NCBI GenBank assembly: GCA_017619355.1
Contig: JAFZSO010000016.1
Span: 1-64,000 of the forward strand
Source: Muribaculaceae bacterium
Lineage (GTDB): Bacteria; Bacteroidota; Bacteroidia; Bacteroidales; Muribaculaceae
Direction of reading: 5' to 3'
Length of the DNA: 64,000 nucleotides
Positions 50,794 through 59,793 of the stretch are shown here, piece after piece (the first letter of the stretch is position 1; each line of letters opens with the position of its first letter). A model generated the notes under the pieces. That model did no database searches and was not told where the DNA came from. It was given only the letters and a program-made list of their open reading frames with translations. The translations under genes were made by a program, and so were the position numbers.

Positions 50794-53619
50794 ATGAAAA
50801 TTCGTTATTTTTTCATGGCTGCTTTTGCGCTGCTCACCGCTTCGATGGCAGTGGCGCAAGACATGCCTGTACCCAACGACACGGCTGTGCGCACCGGTAA
50901 ACTTGCCAACGGCCTTACCTATTATGTGCGTAACAACAACTATCCCGAGAATCGTGTGAACTTCTACATCGCTCAGCGAGTAGGTTCTATTCAGGAGGAA
51001 GAAAGTCAGCGTGGTCTGGCTCACTTCCTCGAGCACATGGCCTTCAACGGCACTGACAACTTCAATGGCGAAGGCAAAGGTGTGATTGACTACTGCCGCA
51101 GCATAGGCGTGCAGTTCGGTCGCGACCTCAATGCTTACACCAGCGTTGACCAGACTGTTTACAACATTAACGATGTGCCATCGGCACGCGAGTCGGCACT
51201 CGACTCTTGCCTCCTCATCCTCAAGGACTGGTCTAACGGTCTGCTACTCGAGGGCGAGGAAATCGACAAGGAGCGTGGTGTGATTCACGAGGAGTGGCGC
51301 CTGCGTTCTACTGCCATGCAGCGCATGTATGAACGCAACCTCGAGACCATGTATCCTGGCTCGAAGTACGGCAAGCGCATGCCCATCGGTCTGATGAGCG
51401 TGATCGACAACTTCAAGTACAACGAGATTCGCGATTACTATCACAAGTGGTATCGCCCCGACAACCAGGCTATTATCGTGGTTGGTGACATTGATGCCGA
51501 CAAGACCGTCGAGAAAATCAAAGCCATGTTTGGTACCATTCCCGCACCTGCTGCCGATGCAGCACAAGTGGTGGATGAGCCTGTGCCCGACAACGAAGAG
51601 CCCATCGTCATCATCGACAAGGACAAAGAGCAGCAATACACCATTGTGCAGCTCATGTTCAAGCACGAACCCATGCCCGACCAGATCAAGGGCAACATCA
51701 GCTACATGATGATTCAGTATGCCAAGGCTATGATGGCCCAAATGCTCAACCAGCGTCTGGCAGAGAAATCGCAAGACCCCGACTGCCCCTATTTGCAGGC
51801 TTATGCTTACGATGGAAACTACATCTTTGCCAAGACCAAGGATGCCTTCTCAATGACTGCACTGCCTAAAGAGGGTATGGCTGAGCAAGCGCTGAATGTG
51901 CTCACAACCGAGGCCATGCGCGTCAAGAAGTTTGGCTTCACCGCCACCGAGTATTCTCGCGCCAAGGAAGACTACCTGAGCAATCTCGAGAAGCAGTACA
52001 ACAACCGCAGCAAAATCAGCAACGAGCGTTATGGTCGCGAGTATGCTGCCAACTTCCTTGAGAAGGAACCCTATGCAAGCATCGAGACCGAATATGAACT
52101 CATGAACATGCTTGCTCCCAATGTGCCCGTTGAGGTCATCAATAAACTCGCTGCCGGACTTATCAGCGATAATGATCACAACCTGGTGATTATGAACTTC
52201 AATCAGGAGAAAGATGATGCAGTGTATCCCACCACCAATCAACTCCTCACCGCTGTGCAGACTGCCCGCACTGCCGACATTGAGGCCTATGTGGATAATG
52301 TGAAGGATGAGCCCCTCATCAAGGAACTGCCCAAGCCCGGCAAGATTGTGAAGGAAACCAAGAGCGACAAGTTCGACTACACCATCCTCACCCTGAGCAA
52401 CGGCGCCACTGTCATTCTCAAACCCACCACCTACAAGGACGACGAAATCATGATGCAGGCCGAATCTAAGGGTGGCAGCTCGCTCTATGGCGAGAAAGAT
52501 TATGCCAACTTCCAGCTCTTCGACTTCATTGTGGCAATGAGCGGTCTGGGCGAATTCGACTACACCGAGCTCGACAAGGCACTCGCAGGCAAGAACGCTC
52601 GCGTGAGCCTCAGCCTCAGCGACTCTTATGAGCGTGTACAGGGTACGACTCCCAAGAAGGACCTCGAGACTCTGTTCCAACTCACCTACCTCAAGTTCAC
52701 TAACATCAAGAAGGACCAGAAGAGTGTTGACCGCGTCATGTCGCTCATCGAGACCGAGCTCAAGAACAGGAGCCTCGATCCCGAAAGTGTGTTCAGTGAC
52801 TCGGTTGAGTTCACCCTCGGTAATCGTAACTGGCGCAGCAAGCCATTTGATGTGGACGTGCTCCATCAGATGAACTATGACCGCGTTCTCGAAATAGCAA
52901 AAGAGCGCTTCAGCAACGCTGCCGACTTCACCTTCTACTTCGTGGGTAGCTTCGACGAGGCCACTATCAAGCCTCTCATTGAGCAATACATTGCTTCGCT
53001 CCCCGCCGACAAGAAAGTTAAGGAGAACTACAAGAATGTGGCAGAATGGCCCATTGGCAAGGTGGTGAACCAGTTCACCAACAAGAGCGAGACACCCAAG
53101 GCCATGGCTAACATGTTCTGGTACACGCTCGACGAGCCTTACAGCCTCGAAAGCTCTATCAAGACCAATGTGGCAGGACAGGTGCTTGACAAGATTTATC
53201 TGCAGAAGATTCGTGAAGACGCCGGTGCCGCTTATTCTCCTCATGCCTCGGCACAGATGGAGCGTGTGGGCGATAAGGTCTGCACCATCATGAGCGGTAA
53301 TGTGCAAATGCACCCCGATAAACGCGACATCGCTCTCCAGATCATGCGTGATGCTCCCAACGACATCGCCGCTAATGTCGACGAGGTTGCCCTCAAGGAA
53401 ATCAAGGAACTCCTCATCAAGCGCTACGACACTAACATCAAGGAGAACTCTTACTGGCTCAATGTCCTCAACACTTGGAACACCAAGGGCATCGACATTG
53501 TAACTGGCTACAAGGACATCGTCAATGGTCTTACTCCCGCCAGCATCAGCCAGTTCGTCAAGAATGTCATTCTCAAGGGTGGCAACAACGTGCAGGTGAT
53601 CATGCTCCCCGAAGAATAA
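50794..53619 (+). CDS. M16 family zinc metalloprotease (PqqL/pitrilysin type), exported
   Basis: A 941-residue exported zinc protease with signal peptide MKIRYFFMAAFALLTASMAVAQ. The inverted zinc motif HFLEH (His77-His81; RGLAHFLEHMAFNGT) is intact and the second Glu falls in the downstream ERGVIHEEW region, so the N-terminal half is catalytic. Two M16 domain halves of about 450 residues follow in one chain (second half from about 530 without HXXEH), typical of periplasmic pitrilysin-like enzymes that degrade peptides. It is larger than the usual processing-peptidase subunits and resembles PqqL. Monocistronic, with a strong terminator. Confidence 0.95.
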   Translation: MKIRYFFMAAFALLTASMAVAQDMPVPNDTAVRTGKLANGLTYYVRNNNYPENRVNFYIAQRVGSIQEEESQRGLAHFLEHMAFNGTDNFNGEGKGVIDYCRSIGVQFGRDLNAYTSVDQTVYNINDVPSARESALDSCLLILKDWSNGLLLEGEEIDKERGVIHEEWRLRSTAMQRMYERNLETMYPGSKYGKRMPIGLMSVIDNFKYNEIRDYYHKWYRPDNQAIIVVGDIDADKTVEKIKAMFGTIPAPAADAAQVVDEPVPDNEEPIVIIDKDKEQQYTIVQLMFKHEPMPDQIKGNISYMMIQYAKAMMAQMLNQRLAEKSQDPDCPYLQAYAYDGNYIFAKTKDAFSMTALPKEGMAEQALNVLTTEAMRVKKFGFTATEYSRAKEDYLSNLEKQYNNRSKISNERYGREYAANFLEKEPYASIETEYELMNMLAPNVPVEVINKLAAGLISDNDHNLVIMNFNQEKDDAVYPTTNQLLTAVQTARTADIEAYVDNVKDEPLIKELPKPGKIVKETKSDKFDYTILTLSNGATVILKPTTYKDDEIMMQAESKGGSSLYGEKDYANFQLFDFIVAMSGLGEFDYTELDKALAGKNARVSLSLSDSYERVQGTTPKKDLETLFQLTYLKFTNIKKDQKSVDRVMSLIETELKNRSLDPESVFSDSVEFTLGNRNWRSKPFDVDVLHQMNYDRVLEIAKERFSNAADFTFYFVGSFDEATIKPLIEQYIASLPADKKVKENYKNVAEWPIGKVVNQFTNKSETPKAMANMFWYTLDEPYSLESSIKTNVAGQVLDKIYLQKIREDAGAAYSPHASAQMERVGDKVCTIMSGNVQMHPDKRDIALQIMRDAPNDIAANVDEVALKEIKELLIKRYDTNIKENSYWLNVLNTWNTKGIDIVTGYKDIVNGLTPASISQFVKNVILKGGNNVQVIMLPEE

Positions 53620-53656
53620 TCAAGTCCTATAAATAAGGATTTATACCCCTATTTCA

Positions 53657-53689
53657 CAGCGGCACTCTTTGCGGGTGCCGCTGTTTTTT
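53657..53689 (+). terminator. Terminator of the M16 protease gene
   Basis: CAGCGGCA (53657-53664) pairs with TGCCGCTG (53676-53683), followed by six T: a strong rho-independent terminator. Confidence 0.87.
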
Positions 53690-53703
53690 GCAAGGGATTT
53701 CGA

Positions 53704-53846
53704 GCCAAAAGTTGATATTTTTACCCACTTGGCTGATTTGTTAAAGTAGAAACTGGCCAAAACAGATAAATTCAACTGCATTTTGGCCGATTTGTTCTAA
53801 TCAGAATTGGCCAAAACCAGCCCTTTCAACCCACTTTTGGCCAAAT
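53704..53846. repeat. 54-bp direct repeat (2.5 units) with GGCCAAAA palindromes
   Basis: Two 54-base units (53731-53784, 53785-53838) follow each other exactly and a partial half unit precedes them (53704-53730). Each holds GATTTGTT, GGCCAAAA and TTCAAC; TTTTGGCC and GGCCAAAA at their ends form hairpins between units. It sits between the M16 terminator and the YpfJ promoter, in a 375-base gene-free gap that is otherwise AT-rich. Confidence 0.82.
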
Positions 53847-53935
53847 ACTATATATTTCTCTTTCAATTTCAAGAGAAAAAACTTCTTTTTTGCAGTTTTT
53901 CTCGCATATTTTATCAGAGTTTTAAATAATTTTCT

Positions 53936-53943
53936 TATTTTTG
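53936..53943 (+). promoter_or_regulatory. -7 element of the YpfJ-type gene
   Basis: TATTTTTG, 52 bases before the ATG at 53995; -33 unclear. Confidence 0.45.
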
Positions 53944-53994
53944 CGTATTAAACCCATTTTTAACCCGAATAATAACTTAAAAACAAATAGCTCT

Positions 53995-54909
53995 ATGAAC
54001 TTAGACGGAAGAAGAGAAAGCTCAAACGTGGAAGATCGTCGCGGTAGCCGCGGCAACGGCACGAAGTTTGGTATTGGTGGCGGTATGGGTGCCATTCTGG
54101 CGCTCGTCCTCACTATGTGTATGGGTGGCAACGGAGGCATTGACCTCGGCAGCATCCTGGGTGGGCTCGGTGACATGGGCGGCATGGGTATGACCACCCA
54201 GCAGACCACCAACACCACCGAAGTCGACCCCACTCAATTCAGTGAAGAAGAACAGGAACTCGCCAAGTTCTCGAAGGTGATTGAAGGCAGCACCGAGGAT
54301 GTTTGGGCCGATGTGTTCCAGCGTAATGGTTACGGACAGTATGAGCCCCCCACACTGGTGCTCTACACCGGTTCTACCAGCACCGCTTGCGGTCAGGGTA
54401 GCGCAGCCGTGGGTCCCTTCTACTGCTCGGGCGACCAGAAGCTCTACATCGACCTCTCGTTCTTCTCAACCATGCAGCAGACGCTGGGCGCCAGCGGCGA
54501 CCTGGCTTATGCTTATGTGATTGCGCATGAGGTGGGACACCACATCGAGTACCTGACCGGTATTCTCGACAAGGCACACCAGGAGATGAGCCGCTATGGC
54601 AGCAACTCCTCACAGGCCAACGAAATCAGCGTGCGCCTCGAGCTACTTGCCGACTTCTATGCCGGCGTGTGGGCACACTATGAGAAGAAGAACTTTGGCT
54701 CTATCAACGACAAGGACCTGAAGGATGCCATCAACTGCGCTCACCAGATTGGCGACGACTATCTGCAGAAGAACGCGCGCGGCTATGCTGTGCCCGAGAG
54801 CTTCACACACGGCACTTCTGACCAGCGCATGCGTTGGTTCAAGAAAGGCTACGAGACGGGCGATATGCGTCAGGGCAACACTTTCAATGTATCCTACAGC
54901 TCGCTCTAA
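53995..54909 (+). CDS. Neutral zinc metallopeptidase (YpfJ family)
   Basis: A 304-residue membrane-anchored zinc peptidase. A short cytoplasmic tail rich in Arg and Asp (1-22) is followed by a membrane helix (about 26-44; FGIGGGMGAILALVLTMCMGG) and a Gly-rich linker. The catalytic domain carries HEVGH (His178-His182) in YVIAHEVGHHIEYLTG, and RLELLADFYAGVWAHY supplies the third ligand region, as in the Zn_peptidase YpfJ family. It starts at MNLDGRRE; the frame upstream runs through the promoter. Role unknown; a protein quality-control function is possible. Confidence 0.93.
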   Translation: MNLDGRRESSNVEDRRGSRGNGTKFGIGGGMGAILALVLTMCMGGNGGIDLGSILGGLGDMGGMGMTTQQTTNTTEVDPTQFSEEEQELAKFSKVIEGSTEDVWADVFQRNGYGQYEPPTLVLYTGSTSTACGQGSAAVGPFYCSGDQKLYIDLSFFSTMQQTLGASGDLAYAYVIAHEVGHHIEYLTGILDKAHQEMSRYGSNSSQANEISVRLELLADFYAGVWAHYEKKNFGSINDKDLKDAINCAHQIGDDYLQKNARGYAVPESFTHGTSDQRMRWFKKGYETGDMRQGNTFNVSYSSL

Positions 54910-54917
54910 TTCCTGAC

Positions 54918-54938
54918 GAGTGCACTCTTATGGCACTC
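54918..54938 (+). terminator. Weak hairpin after the YpfJ-type gene
   Basis: GAGTGC (54918-54923) and GCACTC (54933-54938) form a short stem followed by CCATGGATTTTT. Confidence 0.4.
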
Positions 54939-55044
54939 CCATGGATTTTTATCACACAGGCCGTGAACCGGGGCTGGCCTCTCTTGAAGCGGTTGCCTCA
55001 GTTCATGGCTTTTTTTTGAATATCAATAGTATTGCTTTATAATA

Positions 55045-56361
55045 ATGAAAAAGTTATTTCTGATTATCGCTCTTTCGGCTTTTGCCTTCAATGCATTGGC
55101 CGATACCCGCTCTGAATTTCTCGCCGACCCGCGCATCAGCGCCAACAACTACCACGCCTACCCCGACCAGGACTTGCCCGTGCTCACGCCTGCTCCTGAA
55201 GGCTACATCCCCTTCTTCATCGACCACTACGGCCGGCATGGCAGCCGCTGGCTCATTGCCGACGACAGCTACACCTATCCCGTCGAGGAGTTTGAGAAGG
55301 CCGAACGCAACGGTAAACTCACACCGCGCGGTCAAGAGGTGCTCGAGGTGCTGAAGCAGCTGCGCGATGCTTCGGATAAGCGGTTGGGCGAGCTGAGCGA
55401 CATCGGCGCCGAGCAGCATCAGGGCATCGCAAGACGCATGTATCAGAACTTCCCCGAGGTGTTCAGGGGCAATGCCCACGTCGATGCCAAATCTACCGTG
55501 GTCATCCGCTGCATCCTGTCGATGCTCAACGAGACCGACATGCTCAAGTCGCTGAATCCGAATCTCTATATCACTGCCGATGCCAGCGAGCACGACATGT
55601 ACTACATGAACTTCACCGATTCGATTGTGAAGCCCCTCAGACGGCTCGGCACGCCGCTCCTCAGGGAATTCGCCAAAAAATATGTGAAGCCTGAGCAATT
55701 CCTTTCCACCATCATCAGCGATCCGCAGTTTGCCGCCGACAGCATCGAAGGCCAGCAGCTCATGGCCGAGATGTTTGACATTGCCGGCAATATGCAGAGC
55801 CACCACCAGTTCGAGCATGTGAACCTCTACGACCTCTACACGCCTGAAGACATCTACGACATGTGGCGGTTCAACAATGCCCGCTGGTACATCCTCTCGA
55901 GCGAGACACCCATCACGATGGGCCGTGTCGACTATGCGCAGGCCAATCTGCTAAGCAATTTCATCGATGCCGCCGACGCCGCCATTGCCAGCGGCACCAA
56001 CAGCGCCACACTGCGATTCGGACACGAGTCGGTGCTGCTGCCGCTCGTGTGCCTCATGGGACTCAACGGCATGGACTACAAGACCACCGACCTTGAGGCT
56101 GTGGCTGACAACTGGCAGTGCTACAAGGTGTTCCCCATGGCGGGCAATGTGCAGTGGGTTTTCTATAGCAAACCAGGCACCGACGATGTGCTCGTCAAGT
56201 TCCTGCTCAACGAGCACGAGGCAACGCTGGGCAACAATGTGGCCACCGACTGCTTCCCCTACTACCACTGGACCGATGTGCGCAGCTATCTCAAGAGAAA
56301 GCTCGCCGACATCCCGAAATTGACCCTTGCCGATGTTCCTGAAGTGAAAACCGAAGAATAA
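55045..56361 (+). CDS. Exported histidine-acid phosphatase (MINPP/phytase-like), copy 1
   Basis: A 438-residue exported phosphatase of the histidine phosphatase branch 2; signal peptide MKKLFLIIALSAFAFNALA. The catalytic motif is RHGSRW (near residues 63-68, in HYGRHGSRWL) and the proton-donor motif near residue 329 reads GHES, where the usual form is GHD or HAE. The core DIGAEQHQGIARRMYQNFPEVF (about 127-148) is identical to that of the next gene. Bacteroidetes members of this group include multiple inositol polyphosphate phosphatases; phytate or another phosphoester is a plausible substrate. The paralogue follows 19 bases downstream. Confidence 0.88.
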   Translation: MKKLFLIIALSAFAFNALADTRSEFLADPRISANNYHAYPDQDLPVLTPAPEGYIPFFIDHYGRHGSRWLIADDSYTYPVEEFEKAERNGKLTPRGQEVLEVLKQLRDASDKRLGELSDIGAEQHQGIARRMYQNFPEVFRGNAHVDAKSTVVIRCILSMLNETDMLKSLNPNLYITADASEHDMYYMNFTDSIVKPLRRLGTPLLREFAKKYVKPEQFLSTIISDPQFAADSIEGQQLMAEMFDIAGNMQSHHQFEHVNLYDLYTPEDIYDMWRFNNARWYILSSETPITMGRVDYAQANLLSNFIDAADAAIASGTNSATLRFGHESVLLPLVCLMGLNGMDYKTTDLEAVADNWQCYKVFPMAGNVQWVFYSKPGTDDVLVKFLLNEHEATLGNNVATDCFPYYHWTDVRSYLKRKLADIPKLTLADVPEVKTEE

Positions 56362-56380
56362 TAACCCTTGAGATAACTCT

Positions 56381-57706
56381 ATGAAACGCTTCAGCCTCCT
56401 CTCCTGCTTGCTGCTGGCTGGCACGCTGCTTGTTGCGGCCCAGCACGGCACGCCGCGCGACATCATCACGGCCAACCCCAATCTGAGTGCCACCAATCAC
56501 GCCGTCTATCCTTTTCCGCAACACCCGTTGCCCCAGCTCACACCTGCCCCCGAGGGTTACGAGCCCTTCTACCTCAACCACTACGGGCGCCACGGCAGCC
56601 GCTGGTTTACCAAGGATGTGGGCTATACCCGTCCGCTCAAGGTGCTGCAGAATGCCGATGCTCACCATGCCCTTACCGAGCGTGGCCAGCGTCTGCTGGG
56701 TCAGGTGGCTACCATCGCACAGGCTTCGGTCAATCGCACGGGCGACTTGAGCGACATTGGCGCCGAGCAGCATCAGGGCATTGCAAGGCGCATGTATCAG
56801 AACTTCCCTGAGGTGTTTGCCGGCGATGTGCATGTCGATGCTCGCAGCACCATCGTGCTGCGCTGCATCCTCTCCATGCTCAACGAGACGGGTGCCCTCA
56901 AGGCATGCAATCCGCAGTTGCTCGTCACCGCCGACGCCAGCATACACGACATGTACTACATGGGGTGGGGCTATGGCGAAGACACGCTTGCCAACCCTTT
57001 GCGCAAGCGTATGGACAAGATTTGCGACAAGAACAATGTGAAGTCGGTCGACCCTTCGCACTTTATGGGTCTCATTTTCAGCGACTCTGCCTATGCGCGC
57101 GACAGCGTCAAGTCACACCTGTTCATGACCGACCTCTTTGCCCTGGCGGGAATCGTGCAGAACCATCATGAACTGGACTACATCAACCTGTGGGACCTCT
57201 TTACCGACGATGAAATCTTCGAGTACTGGAAAATCAACAACATCTACTGGTATGTGCACTGGGCCAATGCGCCGCAGAACGGCAACCGTATGCCCTTCAT
57301 CGAGCGCGCACTGCTGCGCAACATGGTGCAGTCGGCCGACAGCGTCATAGCCTGTGGCGGACGGGGTGCCGCCCTGCGCTTCGGCCACGAGACCTGCGTC
57401 ATCCCCCTCGCGGCACTCATGGAGCTCGATAATGCCAACTACTCGTGCGACAACCTCGACGACCTGCACAACCACTGGCAGAGCTACAACATCTATCCCA
57501 TGGCGTGCAACATTCAGATGGTATTCTACCGCAAGGCAGGGTCAGCGGTCCTGTCGCCTCAAGATGTGCTGGTGAAAGTGCTCTTCAACGAGCATGAGGC
57601 CACACTCCCCATCCACACCGACTCGTTCCCCTACTACCGCTGGAGCGACCTGCGCGCTTACTACCTCCAGAAACTTGCCACCCCCATCGACTGGAATAAA
57701 GAATGA
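56381..57706 (+). CDS. Exported histidine-acid phosphatase (MINPP/phytase-like), copy 2
   Basis: A 441-residue exported paralogue of the preceding phosphatase; signal peptide MKRFSLLSCLLLAGTLLVAAQ. It keeps RHGSRW (near 67-72) and reads GHET at the proton-donor site (near 337), again with Glu where most family members have Asp. The regions around SDIGAEQHQGIARRMYQNFPEVF and LRCILSMLNET are nearly the same in protein and DNA as copy 1; the rest is well diverged, so the duplication is old with local conservation or conversion. It precedes the dockerin-tailed gene by 20 bases and is likely co-transcribed. Confidence 0.88.
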   Translation: MKRFSLLSCLLLAGTLLVAAQHGTPRDIITANPNLSATNHAVYPFPQHPLPQLTPAPEGYEPFYLNHYGRHGSRWFTKDVGYTRPLKVLQNADAHHALTERGQRLLGQVATIAQASVNRTGDLSDIGAEQHQGIARRMYQNFPEVFAGDVHVDARSTIVLRCILSMLNETGALKACNPQLLVTADASIHDMYYMGWGYGEDTLANPLRKRMDKICDKNNVKSVDPSHFMGLIFSDSAYARDSVKSHLFMTDLFALAGIVQNHHELDYINLWDLFTDDEIFEYWKINNIYWYVHWANAPQNGNRMPFIERALLRNMVQSADSVIACGGRGAALRFGHETCVIPLAALMELDNANYSCDNLDDLHNHWQSYNIYPMACNIQMVFYRKAGSAVLSPQDVLVKVLFNEHEATLPIHTDSFPYYRWSDLRAYYLQKLATPIDWNKE

Positions 57707-57726
57707 TACCGTAATAACCCAACAAT

Positions 57727-59697
57727 ATGCATAACATGAAAAAAACGATATTAGTTGCAATAACATTGACGCTCACAGCACTGTGCGCCACTGCCTCTAC
57801 TTACTACGGTTTCAAGATAGGCGGTGTAGCCGTGAACAGCGACAACTATACCAATGTGAAAGGCTCGACCATTACCGCCAATATCACCGGCGAACCCTAC
57901 AAGGTGAGTTATGACCCTACAACCAAGGTGGTGACCCTCAACAATGTGAAGATAGAGCGCACGGGCAACGACAACCGCTGTATCTACAATGAGAGTTGTG
58001 ACGGACTCACGGTCTATTTCAGCACAAACAACAGTCGCTTGAGCTCCACTACCTGTGCACCCATCAGGATTGAGGCAAACACCACTTTTTCCTGCGAGGC
58101 ACTGGTGCGTGTGAATGTGTATGGCAGCGATGGCGACGCCAATTGCCTCTATGCCTCCAATGGCGCTACTGTCACCTTCGACCATGCCACATGCTTCATG
58201 TACCTCACTGGAAACTCCAACGCTGCAATCACCTCAAGCAGCACCACCAACGAGAAAATCGTGTTTCACCACTCGCGTGTTTATGCGCGTAGTGCCAACG
58301 GCAGCGCCCTGTCGCGCTTCTCAAGTGTAACCAGCGACGGCTCGGCATTGCTGCTGCGTACCGGCAGCGAAACAGCTAACGCCGTGAGCAGCGTGAAAGC
58401 GTTCAGCATCCCCACCTACGCCACGATGACCGTAGGTTACAACGACTCCATCAGCAATTTTACCACTTACACCTACACCGGAACGGCAACATTCAGCACC
58501 AGCAAGCAGACTTTTATCGGTTCCAATAATCAGGCATTGCCTGGCAAGGATATCATTATTTCGCAGCGCATTCCCGTGAACGAGACCAACTTTCCTGATG
58601 CGATTCTGCGCGCCTGGGTGACAGACAATTATGGCACAACTTTGGAAACCTGGGATATATTTCAACGACGCACAATCAATGTTCAGTCGTCTGGCAATGA
58701 GACCTTGAAGAATGTGGAGGACTGGACAGGCATGAATTATTTCATGTGCTTTCGCCGGCTGTGGGTCGAGGGCGGCAGAACTAAAACTCTGCGTCTCGCA
58801 GCAAACAAGGAGTTTTACCACTTGAGGTGCTACGACAACCAACTTGGCATCGTGTGGTCGGGGTTGACATCGTCGCTCAATATGGTGCCTAGCGGCAACG
58901 AGGGCGTTATCGAGGGTTTCAATGTAACCGTGTCGGAGCACAACCCGCTGCCCACCCGCACACAGCTGGGCTACATAAAGAGCAAAGGTTTCGACTTTAT
59001 CGTGAAGAACAGCGACCAGACCTACTCGCTGAATGCTCTCGAGGATTATACGCCTATCGACATGGCTCATTTCCCCGACGATGCGCTGCGTGGCTACCTC
59101 TACGGCAGGCTCTATGGCTACGATGCCGCGATTTATGCTAGCGAGAATGCCACAATCTATGACCTCGATATCAAGAACAGCAACATTGCCGACCTCACGG
59201 GAATTGAATACCTCACAAATATTCAACGACTATACTGCTACCAGAACAATATCTCAAGCTTGAATATCTCACAAAACACGAAATTGACTTTGATTTATTG
59301 CTACTGGAACAACATCAAGAGCGAAGCCTGGGAGCAGTTCGTAACCACCGCCCCAACCATGACTAACAGGCTTGAAGTGTATTGTTATTTTCCCTCGGGC
59401 AACTATGAGAACAATGATGAACCCACCTATGCACAAGTGGCACAGGCCAAGGCTAAAAACATCTACTTCTACAAGCACAACGGTTCCAAATGGGAAGAGA
59501 TGAGCGATGTGCCACCCGCCATCAAGGGCGATGTGAACGGCGACGGCAAGGTGAATGTGAGCGATGTGACCACACTCATCAATATGATTCTGGGGGTCAT
59601 TGAGAAGAATGAGCAGAGGGCCGACATAAATGGTGATGGCAAGATAAATGTTTCAGATGTCACAGCCCTTATCAATCTCATCCTCGGCGTACAATAA
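57727..59697 (+). CDS. Exported protein with LRR-like segment and dockerin-like tail
   Basis: A 656-residue exported protein; an alternative ATG three codons later (57736) gives the classical signal peptide MKKTILVAITLTLTALCATAS. The N-terminal third is a beta-domain rich in Thr, Ser and Asn (KVVTLNNVKIERTGNDN...). From about residue 285 there are two N-cap-like repeats (NETNFPDAILRAWV and DMAHFPDDALRGYLYGRLYG) and an LRR stretch (IADLTGIEYLTNIQRLYCYQNNISSLNIS). The last 60 residues are a dockerin-like pair of calcium loops (GDVNGDGKVNVSDVTTLINM and DINGDGKINVSDVTALINLI), nearly the same as in the 12420-13934 protein. No enzyme domain is seen; it is likely a surface-binding protein. Confidence 0.82.
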   Translation: MHNMKKTILVAITLTLTALCATASTYYGFKIGGVAVNSDNYTNVKGSTITANITGEPYKVSYDPTTKVVTLNNVKIERTGNDNRCIYNESCDGLTVYFSTNNSRLSSTTCAPIRIEANTTFSCEALVRVNVYGSDGDANCLYASNGATVTFDHATCFMYLTGNSNAAITSSSTTNEKIVFHHSRVYARSANGSALSRFSSVTSDGSALLLRTGSETANAVSSVKAFSIPTYATMTVGYNDSISNFTTYTYTGTATFSTSKQTFIGSNNQALPGKDIIISQRIPVNETNFPDAILRAWVTDNYGTTLETWDIFQRRTINVQSSGNETLKNVEDWTGMNYFMCFRRLWVEGGRTKTLRLAANKEFYHLRCYDNQLGIVWSGLTSSLNMVPSGNEGVIEGFNVTVSEHNPLPTRTQLGYIKSKGFDFIVKNSDQTYSLNALEDYTPIDMAHFPDDALRGYLYGRLYGYDAAIYASENATIYDLDIKNSNIADLTGIEYLTNIQRLYCYQNNISSLNISQNTKLTLIYCYWNNIKSEAWEQFVTTAPTMTNRLEVYCYFPSGNYENNDEPTYAQVAQAKAKNIYFYKHNGSKWEEMSDVPPAIKGDVNGDGKVNVSDVTTLINMILGVIEKNEQRADINGDGKINVSDVTALINLILGVQ

Positions 59698-59739
59698 CTA
59701 CATGTGCAACCGTTAACTGATTTTTTTCTCGCATAACAA

Positions 59740-59767
59740 ACAGGGCTGGCGTCATCGCCAGCCCTGT
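59740..59767. terminator. Perfect bidirectional terminator hairpin
   Basis: ACAGGGCTGGCG (59740-59751) pairs with CGCCAGCCCTGT (59756-59767) around TCAT, between the converging dockerin gene and nuclease-family gene. Confidence 0.8.
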
Positions 59768-59793
59768 GATATGACATGTGTTGTGAAGTCAGG

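Noticed and set aside
51850-53313. 487-codon minus-strand ORF opposite the M16 protease gene
   Set aside because: Antisense shadow; the plus strand has signal peptide, HXXEH motif, promoter and terminator.
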